18,217 bases of DNA, taken from positions 1 to 18,217 of the forward strand of contig JAIVFH010000473.1 of NCBI GenBank assembly GCA_025765595.1. Reading direction: 5' to 3'. Each line of letters starts with the position of its first letter. Positions within the stretch are counted from its first letter, which is position 1. Source of the stretch: Obelidium mucronatum. Lineage: Eukaryota > Chytridiomycota > Chytridiomycetes > Chytridiales > Chytriomycetaceae. The position numbers and the translations under genes are program-made. Below are positions 1 to 7,900 of this stretch, piece after piece. The notes below the pieces were generated by a model. It ran no database searches and was not told the DNA's origin. It saw only the letters and a list, made by a program, of their open reading frames with translations.

Positions 1-1
1 A

Positions 2-601
2 CAAAATCAGCTTGTGGGTACGATTCCCGAGAAACTTGGTGGTCTTGTTCGGCTGAAGGAAATGAAAATGAAGTGGAATCAACTTACAGGACCGATTCAC
101 GACTCGTTGGGGGGATTGGTATCCCTGGAAGTAATGCAGCTGATGAAAAATCAATTGTCCGGGCCGATCCCCGATACTTTTGGGGATCTTGTTGAATTGA
201 TGGAACTGGATTTAAGCCAGAACAAGCTTCAAGGAGAGATTCCCATTACTTTAGGGAACCTTGTCGAATTGAGGAAACTGGATTTAAGTAACAACAAGCT
301 TCATGGAGCGATCCCTGATACACTCGGGAACCTTGTCGCATTGAGAGGGCTTAATTTAAGCAGAAATAAGCTTCATGGAAAAATTCCCAGCCTGGTGAAT
401 CTGATTCAACTGAAGCAAATGTTTCTACAGTCAAACCACTTTTCAAGCACGCTTTCTCAAGTTTTAGACAGCATTAAGGGGCTGCAACTTCAGAACCTGA
501 ATGTTGCAGACAATGATTTGGAGGATACCACAATGCCAGTGTCATACTTTCTGCAAATCAGCGAGGACTTTTATGATGGGCTGGATTCCATCAAGTATTG
601 A
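2..601 (+). CDS. Plant-type leucine-rich-repeat protein, 3' end of gene
   Basis: The reading frame is open from base 2 to the TGA at 599-601, so the gene starts left of the window; no in-frame ATG here is needed as the start. It encodes about six to seven LRRs of 24 residues with the pattern LxGxIPxxLGxLVxLxxLxLSxNxL (for example LDLSQNKLQGEIP and LDLSNNKLHGAIP), followed by a C-terminal cap of about 60 residues without repeats, ending SIKY. The repeats are also similar at DNA level (AACAAGCTTCA recurs), which suggests fairly recent tandem duplication. GxIP-type LRRs form curved solenoids used for protein binding. In plants they sit in receptor ectodomains, and they are also common in chytrid genomes. 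No membrane segment or kinase is visible, so localisation and ligand are unknown. Confidence 0.85.
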   Translation, partial: QNQLVGTIPEKLGGLVRLKEMKMKWNQLTGPIHDSLGGLVSLEVMQLMKNQLSGPIPDTFGDLVELMELDLSQNKLQGEIPITLGNLVELRKLDLSNNKLHGAIPDTLGNLVALRGLNLSRNKLHGKIPSLVNLIQLKQMFLQSNHFSSTLSQVLDSIKGLQLQNLNVADNDLEDTTMPVSYFLQISEDFYDGLDSIKY

Positions 602-743
602 GAACCAACAAATTTCTGCGACACTCTATTCCAGAGGCTCTTTCGTTCTGTGGCTATGAATAAAGAAGAAAAGATTTCCATGATGCTAAACCGTAGTATT
701 ATAGATACAAGTCGCGATGCATTTGAACTGTTGAGCCTGCTGA
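602..743. other. Gene-free spacer after the LRR gene
   Basis: All frames are interrupted, and I see no RNA gene or clear repeat. It is probably the 3' UTR and downstream spacer of the LRR gene. An AATAAA is present at about 658-663, a plausible polyadenylation signal. Confidence 0.4.
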
Positions 744-995
744 AGCTTCATTGTTGCTACACGAGCCGATCAAAACTTCAGGGTCAAGACTCCAGCCATT
801 GATATATCAGCAGTTGGTGAGCCACTTGAAGCTGTTGCCGAGACTCAAGCTGCTGTTGAGCCACTAATACTTGCGTCCAATTTTGACGTTGAAAACGCAG
901 CTATCTCATCCCATAAGCAAGCCTGTACTGCCAGTGACTGTGGTTGTTTGCTTCAGAAACAGATGCGTTGGTGGAGACCCGCTGAAATGATGTAA
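744..995 (+). other. Open frame resembling an exon, no start codon
   Basis: The frame is open for 83 codons before a TAA at 993-995. It has protein-like composition, with an acidic, alanine-rich stretch (AVGEPLEAVAETQAAVEPLI) followed by a Cys-rich segment. There is no ATG until the last two codons, so it could only be an internal or last exon, or a decayed coding remnant. A similar acidic reading (EPAEASLLLHEP) lies just upstream in another frame, which hints at a frameshift. I recognise no family. Confidence 0.25.
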
Positions 996-1570
996 AACAG
1001 TAACAAGGTCCAGTAAAAGGGTAACACGTGCGTACGTTAAGGAAAAGTAAGTGCCAATTGCGTACGTTGTGGTAACATAAGTGGGAATATATCATAAGCC
1101 GCTAAGATAACATTCCAAGAACAACTACTGTAAGGTTTATTCAATAAAATTGCTGGTGAAATAAAATTTAAAGAGCTTAAAAATAATTTGAAGCAACAGC
1201 ACCATTGGCTGAAGTGACTTAGAACCCAGCGGTATTCCGTTTAGTTTCGATGCAGTTTTGACTGAATATATACAGGAACAACCGGACTTCTAGAGCGTTC
1301 TTTTGTCTGCAGAAAAGTAATACTGCCGCCAATTCCGTTCAGATTCCGGGCATCCAAACTCACAGAGATCAGCCCGTGAGCGTAGGCGGCCGGGTACTGT
1401 AGATGTAATCGGCTGGATAACGGCGCCAATGCGGGACTTTTCTCGGACGTAAATCCAGTCGTTTCTGCAAGGTGGATTTGTATTATTCAAAACAATGCAA
1501 ATTATGACAAATTTAAGACAAATTACCAAGAAGAAAACGAAGCCTTTGGTCTAAGCGAGATGATATCAAG
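996..1570. promoter_or_regulatory. Intergenic region, presumed promoter of the 1571 gene
   Basis: No gene is supported on either strand. The last 100 bases before the ATG at 1571 are A-rich, as expected for a fungal 5' leader. No TATA box or factor site stands out. Two minus-strand frames at 1241-1529 are discussed under rejected items. Confidence 0.3.
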
Positions 1571-2794
1571 ATGCCAAATTCGCCAGAAATCGATAGCTCC
1601 ATGAAAAATGCACAGCGTCAGCTGGAAGACCAATTACTTGTATCAGGATTGCAACTGGATATTCAGGGCAACTTGAATATCGCAAATTTCAGCCCAATAT
1701 CCTTCTATACACCAGAGCTATCCTTACCACAGTGTCATATTCCGACAGTGTCGGCTGAAGCATACATTCAACTTGGATCGGCACTTGACATTTTGCTCCC
1801 GCCCCAATCAACAAGCTTCACCACACTCCCCCAACAACATCTTGACTTCACGCCCCAGTTTCCACCGCAGAGATATGAATCTATTGGGTTACCCATAGCA
1901 GGCGGAGTGGAGCTGATGAGGGATCTATTCGTTGATTCATTCGAACCAATGAGCAATTTTAAGTGCCCACTACCAATTTCCAGAGCTGCATCAGTGTCCC
2001 AGCTTAATCCGCATCAATTAGTAACGGATCATTTGGTAGCAATATCTCCACCACAAATGGCTTCTACGTCACATGTTACTGTGCCCCAGTCCCACCCATT
2101 TCACCAGCAAGTCTTTGGCGGTAGCAGCATTCATTTCTCTCCGACTCATACATCTAGCCACAACAGCCCTATCGCGCAGTCCCTATTTCAACCCTTGCCA
2201 TTCATCCCTACGTCGCCAGACCTTCTTATGTTGGCTATCCCACCGACATCAATCCGGTACAATTCCTTGATGCCGACGGCGGAGAAGCTAGCGGAACCAC
2301 AATTGCCAGAATGGCCGTCGACCGAATCGGCTGCGGCTGCTGCATCGAGCTTAAACTCTATTCCAACCACAAATCCACGCAGGATAGAACGGACGGCAAA
2401 GCAAAAAGCGTATGCTTTATTGAGGCAATCATTGCGCCTTATTATTGATTCTGCCACATCATCAAATGTGGATTCCACTGAATTCTTGGCTGACAATCGG
2501 GACTCAACCAAGTCAAGAAACCCCTCTATAACGCCTTCGCCTCAGGCTAGTCCATCGTCATCATCCTCAAGTGATAAAACTGCAACTGGTGGGGACAAAT
2601 ATGTGAAGTTTACACCTTCACGGGAGGGGTTTTTGACTTTCCCGCCTAGACTACTAACTTTGACAGCGTTTTTATTTATTAATTGTTATTTATTATTCTT
2701 TATTGATTTATTTGTGATTCTCTGTTTTGGGATTGTCGCGTCGATCAATAAAGATTTGGAGTTGTTGAGAATTGAAATGACCGGCATGGCGTGA
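1571..2794 (+). CDS. Ser/Pro-rich nuclear-type protein gene cut by an LTR; chimeric 3' end
   Basis: The ATG at 1571 opens a 407-codon frame. Residues 1-343 (to base 2601) are host coding. They are rich in Ser, Pro, Gln and Thr with many short hydrophobic motifs, like disordered activation regions of fungal transcription factors. They include a poly-Ala stretch near residue 255, a basic patch (RRIERTAKQKAYALLRQSLR) near 270-290 and a Ser tract near 330. No DNA-binding domain is visible; if one existed it would lie in the lost 3' part. From base 2602 the frame runs into the gypsy LTR and adds about 64 residues. These include a hydrophobic segment of about 30 residues, and the frame stops at 2792-2794. 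The host part is free of frameshifts, so the interruption looks recent. The family is not recognised, and the transcription-factor idea rests on composition only. Confidence 0.6.
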   Translation: MPNSPEIDSSMKNAQRQLEDQLLVSGLQLDIQGNLNIANFSPISFYTPELSLPQCHIPTVSAEAYIQLGSALDILLPPQSTSFTTLPQQHLDFTPQFPPQRYESIGLPIAGGVELMRDLFVDSFEPMSNFKCPLPISRAASVSQLNPHQLVTDHLVAISPPQMASTSHVTVPQSHPFHQQVFGGSSIHFSPTHTSSHNSPIAQSLFQPLPFIPTSPDLLMLAIPPTSIRYNSLMPTAEKLAEPQLPEWPSTESAAAAASSLNSIPTTNPRRIERTAKQKAYALLRQSLRLIIDSATSSNVDSTEFLADNRDSTKSRNPSITPSPQASPSSSSSSDKTATGGDKYVKFTPSREGFLTFPPRLLTLTAFLFINCYLLFFIDLFVILCFGIVASINKDLELLRIEMTGMA

Positions 2795-2851
2795 TGGCGA
2801 CCATGTCCTTCCCAGGTCGCGTCAGTGATCGCATCTCTCACGAGCGAACTT

Positions 2852-2856
2852 TATAA
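2852..2856 (+). promoter_or_regulatory. Candidate TATA box of the gypsy LTR
   Basis: TATAA lies within ACTTTATAAG, about 250 bp into the LTR, where an LTR promoter could drive the full-length transcript. It is conserved in the right LTR, 16 bases after the only substitution in the first LTR half. No start site can be read from sequence alone. Confidence 0.4.
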
Positions 2857-3310
2857 GAGAGGGCTACGTCCCTCCAAGGGGATCCTATTGTGAGTTGATC
2901 AGATTCGGTGAGTGAACGCGAGCGAAATCAGTTGTGCCAAAGGGTATTCCGGAAGATACCTGGACTTTAGTAGCTAGCGAGTATAGCGGTCTCGAGTTGG
3001 GCGAAGTAGCGCATGGGAATGATCCCAGGAAGTCGACTAGGGAGCTTTAAAGAGTCGTAGTAGGTGTGCACCCAGTCGCTGTTGGAGAGCCTGCTATTGG
3101 GATGATGACCCAGGGTAAAGGCGACGGGTCCCACAGATCGTGCAGCCGAGCAATCAAACTAGGAGTTAGATTTAGTTTAAGGGTTGTAGGTGCGTAGGGA
3201 CTTAGAGGAGTAGGGCCACCGCAGATCTCAATCTGATTGACATGGATCCGGAAGGGGTTGCGCTGGACCGCAAACCCAATGGAACCAAAAACACTCGCGA
3301 GTGGGGTAAC

Positions 3311-3430
3311 GTGAGTAAAGATAGGAAGATTTCATTTTATTTGGGATTCAGTTAAGTTCTGTTATTTCTTTTATTTTATTTCTTTTATTTTATTTCTTTT
3401 ATTTGGTTCTTTCACTTGTTCTTCTTTTAG
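3311..3430 (+). other. Intron-like segment inside the left LTR
   Basis: The donor is GTGAGT at 3311, followed by a long T/C-rich tract and an acceptor CTTTTAG ending at 3430, 120 bp in total. The right LTR has the same borders at 17571-17674 (104 bp); the difference lies in the pyrimidine repeat. If spliced, it would shorten the leader RNA of the element. Confidence 0.35.
3365..3405 (+). repeat. T-rich minisatellite, 14-bp unit, three copies
   Basis: The unit is TTTCTTTTATTTTA, with its C residues at 3368, 3382 and 3396. The right LTR has only two copies, so this tract accounts for most of the length difference between the LTRs. Confidence 0.7.
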
Positions 3431-3849
3431 GATCATTATTATAATTATTCCTCGTGAGTACGCCATTGCCGCGAATTTTACTGATGAGTATCTGGGCCAC
3501 TGGACCACTCATCAGGCTCAACCAACGACCCATGCATCTGGACTATCTTTATTTAAACAATAAGGAAAGACTAGGAATGTGTGACAGGGGGGCCCAACCT
3601 TTAAAAGTGAGTCTTTTTATGACTGAAACTAATGTTTTGCGTGTTTATTCCGTTTTTTTTGACGTGGTCTTTGTGCCCGTTGCCCTTCGTCGGCCCCATA
3701 ACAGTTGACTTTATGTCCTGTTGCCCTTCGCGGCTTAATATAGATTATTAAAAACAGAAATAGGGGGAACCTATGCCCAAATTTTGGGAATTTTCCGATG
3801 ACTTTTTGTTGAGTTGGGTTAGTTTAAATATTATAACAAAAAATACCCG

Positions 3850-3948
3850 ACGCGTTTTTACGCGTTTCGAAAGTGGAAATACAATAAATAGATATAGATT
3901 AAGCTACTCTTAAAGTTTGGGAGCAATTGGAGCGTGTTTGATACGCGT
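3850..3948. promoter_or_regulatory. Cluster of three ACGCGT (MCB-like) sites
   Basis: ACGCGT occurs at 3850-3855, 3860-3865 and 3943-3948, the first two spaced exactly 10 bp apart. ACGCGT is the MluI cell-cycle box bound by MBF in yeasts for G1/S genes. They lie about 0.9 kb upstream of the ATG at 4809. Function is inferred from the motif only. Confidence 0.3.
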
Positions 3949-4239
3949 TTCAGTGATTTGAAGTGTTGGTGGTGGGAAGAAATCTCACCTACAACTGAAC
4001 GGCTTGACCAAAAGTTGTGAAACTTTGAAGACATATCTTTAAGATACTTGCGGCTTATTTCGCTATTTCGAAAAGCGCGTTTTTTAGTTGGTGGAAGTGC
4101 GTGATGTCATAAAAACCACAAAAACCACAACAAAATCCAGAAAGAGGAGCGATTGTGGATAAATCTCCGAACAATTTCATTAGTAAATAAGTTTATTTGT
4201 AAAAGCTAAGGATGCCTTGCGATCTATCTGGGGTAGTTT

Positions 4240-4364
4240 GGTGATTGTAATTTATTTGTCTCAGAAACTATGATCAAACCCATCGCGCTCATCCCTGGCT
4301 CGCAGTAGGGAGTACAGACAATTAGTTAGTTTCCTACTGCGTCCAGGGATAATTTTCAATCACC
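4240..4364. repeat. Nested inverted repeat (potential hairpin)
   Basis: The outer arms are GGTGATTG (4240-4247) and CAATCACC (4357-4364). The inner arms are 4291-4309 and 4333-4350: ATCCCTGG then CGCAGTAGG pairs with CCTACTGCG then CCAGGGAT, with only a 2-versus-1 base bulge. The loop is about 23 bases. It might be a remnant of a small palindromic element or a structured RNA. It is not a tRNA. Confidence 0.55.
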
Positions 4365-4808
4365 TGCGACGTGTCAGAAGTAGTACTCTGTGCAGACGCG
4401 CCTCTGGATTGGTCACAGATCTGGACTCTTGAGCCGAAAATGCTCCCAAACCCTGCAGCAGCGCATCCTACGCTATTTATGATCGCGTTTTCAATCTGTT
4501 ATTTCATATGTTATGTATGTCTTTATTGATTGTTGTTGTTTGGTTTGCCAACAACTTCCCCAGTTGGGTGTCAAAGGAAACAGAATAGATTCAAACTATT
4601 TTATTACTTATTTAAGTTTTCTTGCATTTCGGAGACGGAATTTATTGGTTTGAGTCGGGTTTGATTGTGTTGAAGTTACACTTGCTCACCTAACGCTCGA
4701 CAGCAGTCAAGAGCTCCATGCTCCCGAAGAGATATTCCCTTCTGAGAATCGGGCTCAATCATTTCTCCTTCCACTGTTGAACCATCGGAGGACCTGGACG
4801 ACGTAGTG

Positions 4809-5843
4809 ATGGAGGAGAATACTGACGTCAACCAATACATCCACCCTCAGTCTCAACTGTTGGTTGTGGTTATCGACCTCACGGTCGAAATCCCAAATTC
4901 CAGGGCACCTCCAATGCCGTCGCCAATCTGCAGTGATTGGTCCAGACCCACAAGCGCAAGTGTTGGCATCAACTTGCCAACCTCCAGCTCGCTCTTGGGA
5001 GCTCGCCCCGCGGCCGTCGCTGTTGAGCCCGTCCCAGTCGTTTTTAACGCCCGCGTATCCACCGTCGCCGTTGCGCCTGTTGTTGCTGGTCTTTCGGTTG
5101 TCCCTCGTGGGACAGTTCCTGCTGCTACGGCTACACCGCCCGCTGTTGCCCCGTATACTGGCGCCGCTCGGATGGCGTGGGAACCACCCGTTGCACCAGC
5201 TTGGAGCGAACGGAAACGGAAGCGGTCCTGGATATCACAGAGTGGATGAGTGGGGAAATGGTGGAAACATGCAGTACCACCAGCAAAACCATGGCCACTC
5301 ACCCGGTCGCCGTGGACGCCGCTTCAAACAAATGGCCTACCATGAGCGTGAGTATCCCTCAGCTATGGCAGTTGGAGACCAGGATGTGGTCTTGGGTTGT
5401 TTGCTGTTGGAGCATTTTTTTTACATTTTTCATTTTATTTTATTGGTGAGACTTCGGCTTTTGCCCACTCGCTGTAAAGCTCGCCCCCGCCGCATATCTG
5501 CGCGCTCCATTACCCTCTTTGTCGGGTTTTTACCTTCGTTTATTAATGGGGATTTATTTTGTTGTAGGAATGCAGGCTCTTCACGCGATCGAAGCAGCCA
5601 AACAGCAGGAGGCTTTCCGCTTCCTCATGGGCGAAGCGACGCAGTTCCGTTTCCAGACCGGAGTCAAAGCTCCTCTGGAGTACAACTTCCGTAGCGTGCA
5701 GGTCTACGAGTCCATAGATATTGTTGACCAGCAACACCAGCAGCGTTTTGGCGCCAATCAGCGCCCGCCGCCGCAGCCCCCAACTATCTACCTGAAATCA
5801 TTGGAAATGGTAATCACAGAGGAAATTGGAAGAGGAGGGCACC
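4809..5843 (+). CDS. Part of a spliced cellular-type gene, function unknown
   Basis: Two exons fit well. Exon 1 ends at 5347 in a Gly/Asn/His/Arg-rich stretch (QNHGHSPGRRGRRFKQ). An intron at 5348-5567 is removed in phase 1. Exon 2 (5568-5843) reads on in frame as MQALHAIEAAKQQEAFRFL and later QQHQQRFGANQRPPPQPP, ending at a second GTAAGT donor (5844). The start is unresolved: the ATG at 4809 is in another frame that ends at 5249, so an extra intron, a frameshift or an upstream start is needed. The front half is rich in Pro, Ala and Ser and GC-richer than its surroundings. There are no zinc knuckles or protease motifs, so it does not look like gag. Sitting between an LTR and a truncated pol, it may be captured host DNA. 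The family is not recognised; the basic Gly-rich patch could bind RNA, but that is a guess. Confidence 0.45.
5348..5567 (+). other. Spliceosomal intron
   Basis: The donor is GTGAGT at 5348 and the acceptor TTGTTGTAG ends at 5567 (220 bp), with a T-rich tract before it. Removing it joins GAG C to GA ATG CAG and keeps one frame open on both sides. That agreement of frame with splice sites is the main support. Confidence 0.6.
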
Positions 5844-6094
5844 GTAAGTGGCTCAATGATGGGTTGTATATTTGATTCATCCCTGTTCTGTCGTTGGACT
5901 GCTGTCCTGAAATCGACCACTGGCTATTATTTCTATGATTAGCGCAGTTTTTGCGATCAAATAGATATACTTTGTTTTCTCCTATTTTGGAGAGTTGTCT
6001 TAGATTTTTCACTCAGACAAAAAATTTTGTTCTCTTGAAATGAGTGCCAGAACAGACTTTGTCATGCCGCTCAAATAAATGTTTGTAAGAACAT
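5844..6094 (+). other. Candidate second intron and last exon, then junction with pol
   Basis: GTAAGT at 5844 is a strong donor. An acceptor ending TGATTAG at 5942 would continue the frame (phase 1) for about 30 codons, from 5943 to a TGA near 6040. Other acceptors (5947, 6002) are possible. Recognisable gypsy pol begins at about 6095, so the junction between the two sequence types lies at about 6040-6095. No repeat or target duplication marks it. Confidence 0.3.
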
Positions 6095-6650
6095 AAGGAT
6101 GTCTTTGAAAAGCAAGAAGAAGGCAGGGACCTTACCACTTTGATGTCCTACCCTTTGGACTTACTAATGCCCCACCCAGTTTTCAAAGACTGATGGACAC
6201 TGTTTTAGCAGGTTATCGCTTTGTATTTGCAATGGTATACGTCGATGATATATCATCTATTCAAATGATGCTGAGGAGCACCTGAAACTATCGAAATGAT
6301 TCTTCAAAGAATGCATGATTATAATTTGAAGATCAAACCTTCCAAATGTCAGTTCTTCTATACTGACTTACCATTTTTAGGACATGTTTATCTCGAAGGA
6401 AGGCTTGAGAAAGGATGAAAAAACAGCAAAGTTGAAGGATTGGCCTCAACCTAAGAATAAAAGCAATTACAGCAATTCATTGGTTTTGCTACTTATTTTA
6501 GGCGTTTCTTGAGAGGATTTGCATCTACGGCATTGCCCCTTTATAATCTGTTAAAAAGATGATGTAACGTGGAATTTTGATGAAAGTTGTGTAGAGTCTT
6601 TCAACCATTAGTGAAACAACTATGTGTGGATATGGTTTGCACAACCCAAC
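6095..6650 (+). pseudogene. pol: Ty3/gypsy reverse transcriptase, C-terminal half, frameshifted
   Basis: The recognisable sequence starts inside the RT palm: FDVLPFGLTNAPPSFQRLMD (about 6131-6190), then the catalytic YVDD box (TAC 6238 to GAT 6249), KPSKCQFF and FLGH motifs, and the thumb/connection stretch QLQQFIGFATYFRRFL. The earlier RT blocks with the first catalytic Asp are absent, so the domain is truncated at its 5' end and cannot be active here. At least five one-base indels break the frame between 6240 and 6620, mostly in runs of A, T or G. RT copies the element RNA into DNA. The domain continues directly into RNase H, as usual in Ty3/gypsy pol. Confidence 0.85.
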
Positions 6651-7140
6651 AGAAACCGATGAATTCATCATTGAGTGTGATGCATCAGGGAAGGCTTAGG
6701 AGCTGCCTTGTATGTTAAAGGTGAAACAAATGCAAAGAAAGATAGATTGCCTGTTGCATTCATTTCTAGAACTCTGTCTGATGTTGAGCAAAGATATAGC
6801 AACACAGACTGAGAAGGTTTGGCAGTAGTTTGGTCCATAAATTGTTTTGACAAGTTCATTTGGAATCGGCCTGTGACTGTTGAGACAGACCACTCAGCCC
6901 TTATTCCACTCTTTAAGAAGGGGATCTTACCGGTCGTTTTGCTGGATGGGCTTACCAGTTGGCTGATTATGATATAACATTAGTTCATGTGCCCGGTAGC
7001 ACACAGGTTGCCGCAGATACGTTATCCAGACTGGACTTAAGTACAGAGAGTGTCCTTTCTCTGCGGAGGGAAAGATCTCAAAAAGGGACCCAGTATTGGC
7101 CCAGAGGACCAAAATGGTTTGGAAGAGGGGAGTGAGTCAA
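6651..7140 (+). pseudogene. pol: Ty3/gypsy RNase H domain, frameshifted
   Basis: Motifs in order: FIIECDASG with the Asp at 6679; YSNTD followed by a TGA where the family has a charged residue before EGLAVVW; VETDHSAL with an Asp at 6888; GRFAGWAYQLADYDI; and VPGSTQVAADTLSRLD with an Asp at 7016. RNase H removes the RNA strand during reverse transcription. The catalytic Asp residues are present, but at least two single-base losses (near 6692 and 6920) and one stop codon interrupt it. After TLSRLD, where gypsy pol normally runs on into the integrase linker, this copy instead leads into a nuclease-like domain. Confidence 0.85.
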
Positions 7141-7295
7141 ACACCCACCACTTGAAACTTTATTGGACACATACATCTATGGCCACATAGAACCAACACC
7201 AGAAAAAAACGGCTTATGCCATCAAAGTTTTTGAGAACTTGTATCAATCCTTGAGGCGAGGAGAGAGAAAACACATGCGCTGATGAGCGACATGT

Positions 7296-7900
7296 CTCGC
7301 AGAATCAGATGAAGAAGGTCGCATTTTGACACTAAAACTGGCCGATATAGCAATAGTGCAGTCTATGTCCCTAGTGGGATGCGAAAGGCAGAACGCCATG
7401 ACTATAAGATGACCTTCCTGGACAAATTGAAGTCCCATTGTGAGAACCTTTTAGAGAGTCACTATGTGTTTTTGGTAGGAGATATTAACATTGCGCCTGC
7501 AGCCGAGGATGTTTTACCCTTTGTTAGCGGTGAAGGCTTGGAGTCAAGGTTCCCTTCCACAATAACTAAAGAGGAGCAAGACTGGTTTGCCTCAATGAAG
7601 GATAACTTTGTGGATGGTTTCCGGATGAAACATCCAGGGAAGCTTGGAGCCACTTGGCTACTTAAAGGTTTGGACAGGAAAGAATATCCTTTCTGGCGCA
7701 TTGACCATGTGCTAGTGGACAAACGTATCTCACCTGAACACTATGATGTGAGGGTTGATAGTAGTAGTGATACTCTCAGTGACCACCTGAGATTAGAGTT
7801 TCATATGAATCTCCAGAAGTATGGGTTACCTACTCTACCAGACACCAGCAGTTGGCTGACACCTGGCACTGAGGAATATTATGCCTTCTTCCAAGAGTGC
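7296..7900 (+). CDS. Exonuclease III/APE-like (EEP superfamily) domain within gypsy pol
   Basis: A clean frame (7379-8026) plus an upstream out-of-frame piece (ESDEEGRILTLKLADIAIV, from about 7305) gives the C-terminal two thirds of an EEP nuclease. Motifs are VYVPSG; FLVGDINIAP (the GDxN metal/catalytic box, residues 34-40 of the frame); ITKEEQDWF...FVDGFR..HP; TW (92-93); WRIDHVLV (106-112); and SDH (134-136). These match the order of the xth/APE1 family, which cleaves DNA at abasic sites. The N-terminal motifs (TWNxNG and QE) are not seen between RNase H and 7296, so it is either truncated or lies in decayed sequence. Downstream it continues into the integrase linker. LINEs carry APE domains; I know of no Ty3/gypsy pol with one at this position. 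Confidence 0.75.

Larger units (their letters stand above)
2602..3586 (+). repeat. Left LTR of the gypsy unit (985 bp)
   Basis: It begins TGTGAAGTTT and ends GTGTGACA, giving TGT...ACA ends. It is repeated at 10985-11444/17323-17829 with about three substitutions, two 1-bp indels and a length difference in a T-rich tract. Its signals are AATAAA at 2747-2752, TATAA at 2852-2856 and an intron-like stretch at 3311-3430. The 5' edge holds a 6-bp inverted repeat (GTGAAG 2603-2608, CTTCAC 2616-2621). Confidence 0.9.
3587..4808. other. Non-coding segment between left LTR and the spliced gene
   Basis: No open frame of note. The bases directly after the LTR (GGGGGGCCCAACC) do not begin with TGG and match no tRNA 3' end I know, so no primer-binding site is recognised. 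The segment contains three ACGCGT sites (3850-3948), a nested inverted repeat (4240-4364) and two copies of GTTGCCCTTCG at 3679-3689 and 3720-3730. It reads more like an intergenic region upstream of the gene at 4809 than a retrotransposon leader. Confidence 0.45.

Noticed and set aside
1241..1529. Two overlapping minus-strand frames; one contains LISVSLDARNLNGIGG, like the start of an LRR, and the other starts with a signal-peptide-like stretch.
   Set aside because: They are short and in different frames, and a shift is needed to join them. There is only one possible repeat, not enough to call a gene.
3587..3600. GGGGGGCCCAACC after the left LTR, considered as a primer-binding site.
   Set aside because: It does not start with TGG and matches no tRNA end I can recall, so it was not called.
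3454..3708. Plus-strand frame of 84 codons crossing the end of the left LTR.
   Set aside because: It spans an LTR boundary and has no protein-like features. Only LTR DNA and non-coding sequence are read.
3679..3730. Direct repeat GTTGCCCTTCG, two copies 41 bp apart.
   Set aside because: Short and isolated. It was not treated as a CRISPR or a regulatory array.
4853..5302. Minus-strand frame of 149 codons, Gly/Thr/Ala-rich.
   Set aside because: It is the shadow of a GC-rich plus-strand coding region. The plus strand has consistent splice sites and this one has no motif.
7762..7790. AGTAGTAGTGAT microsatellite-like stretch in the nuclease frame.
   Set aside because: It encodes a Ser run in an otherwise conserved domain and is too short to matter.
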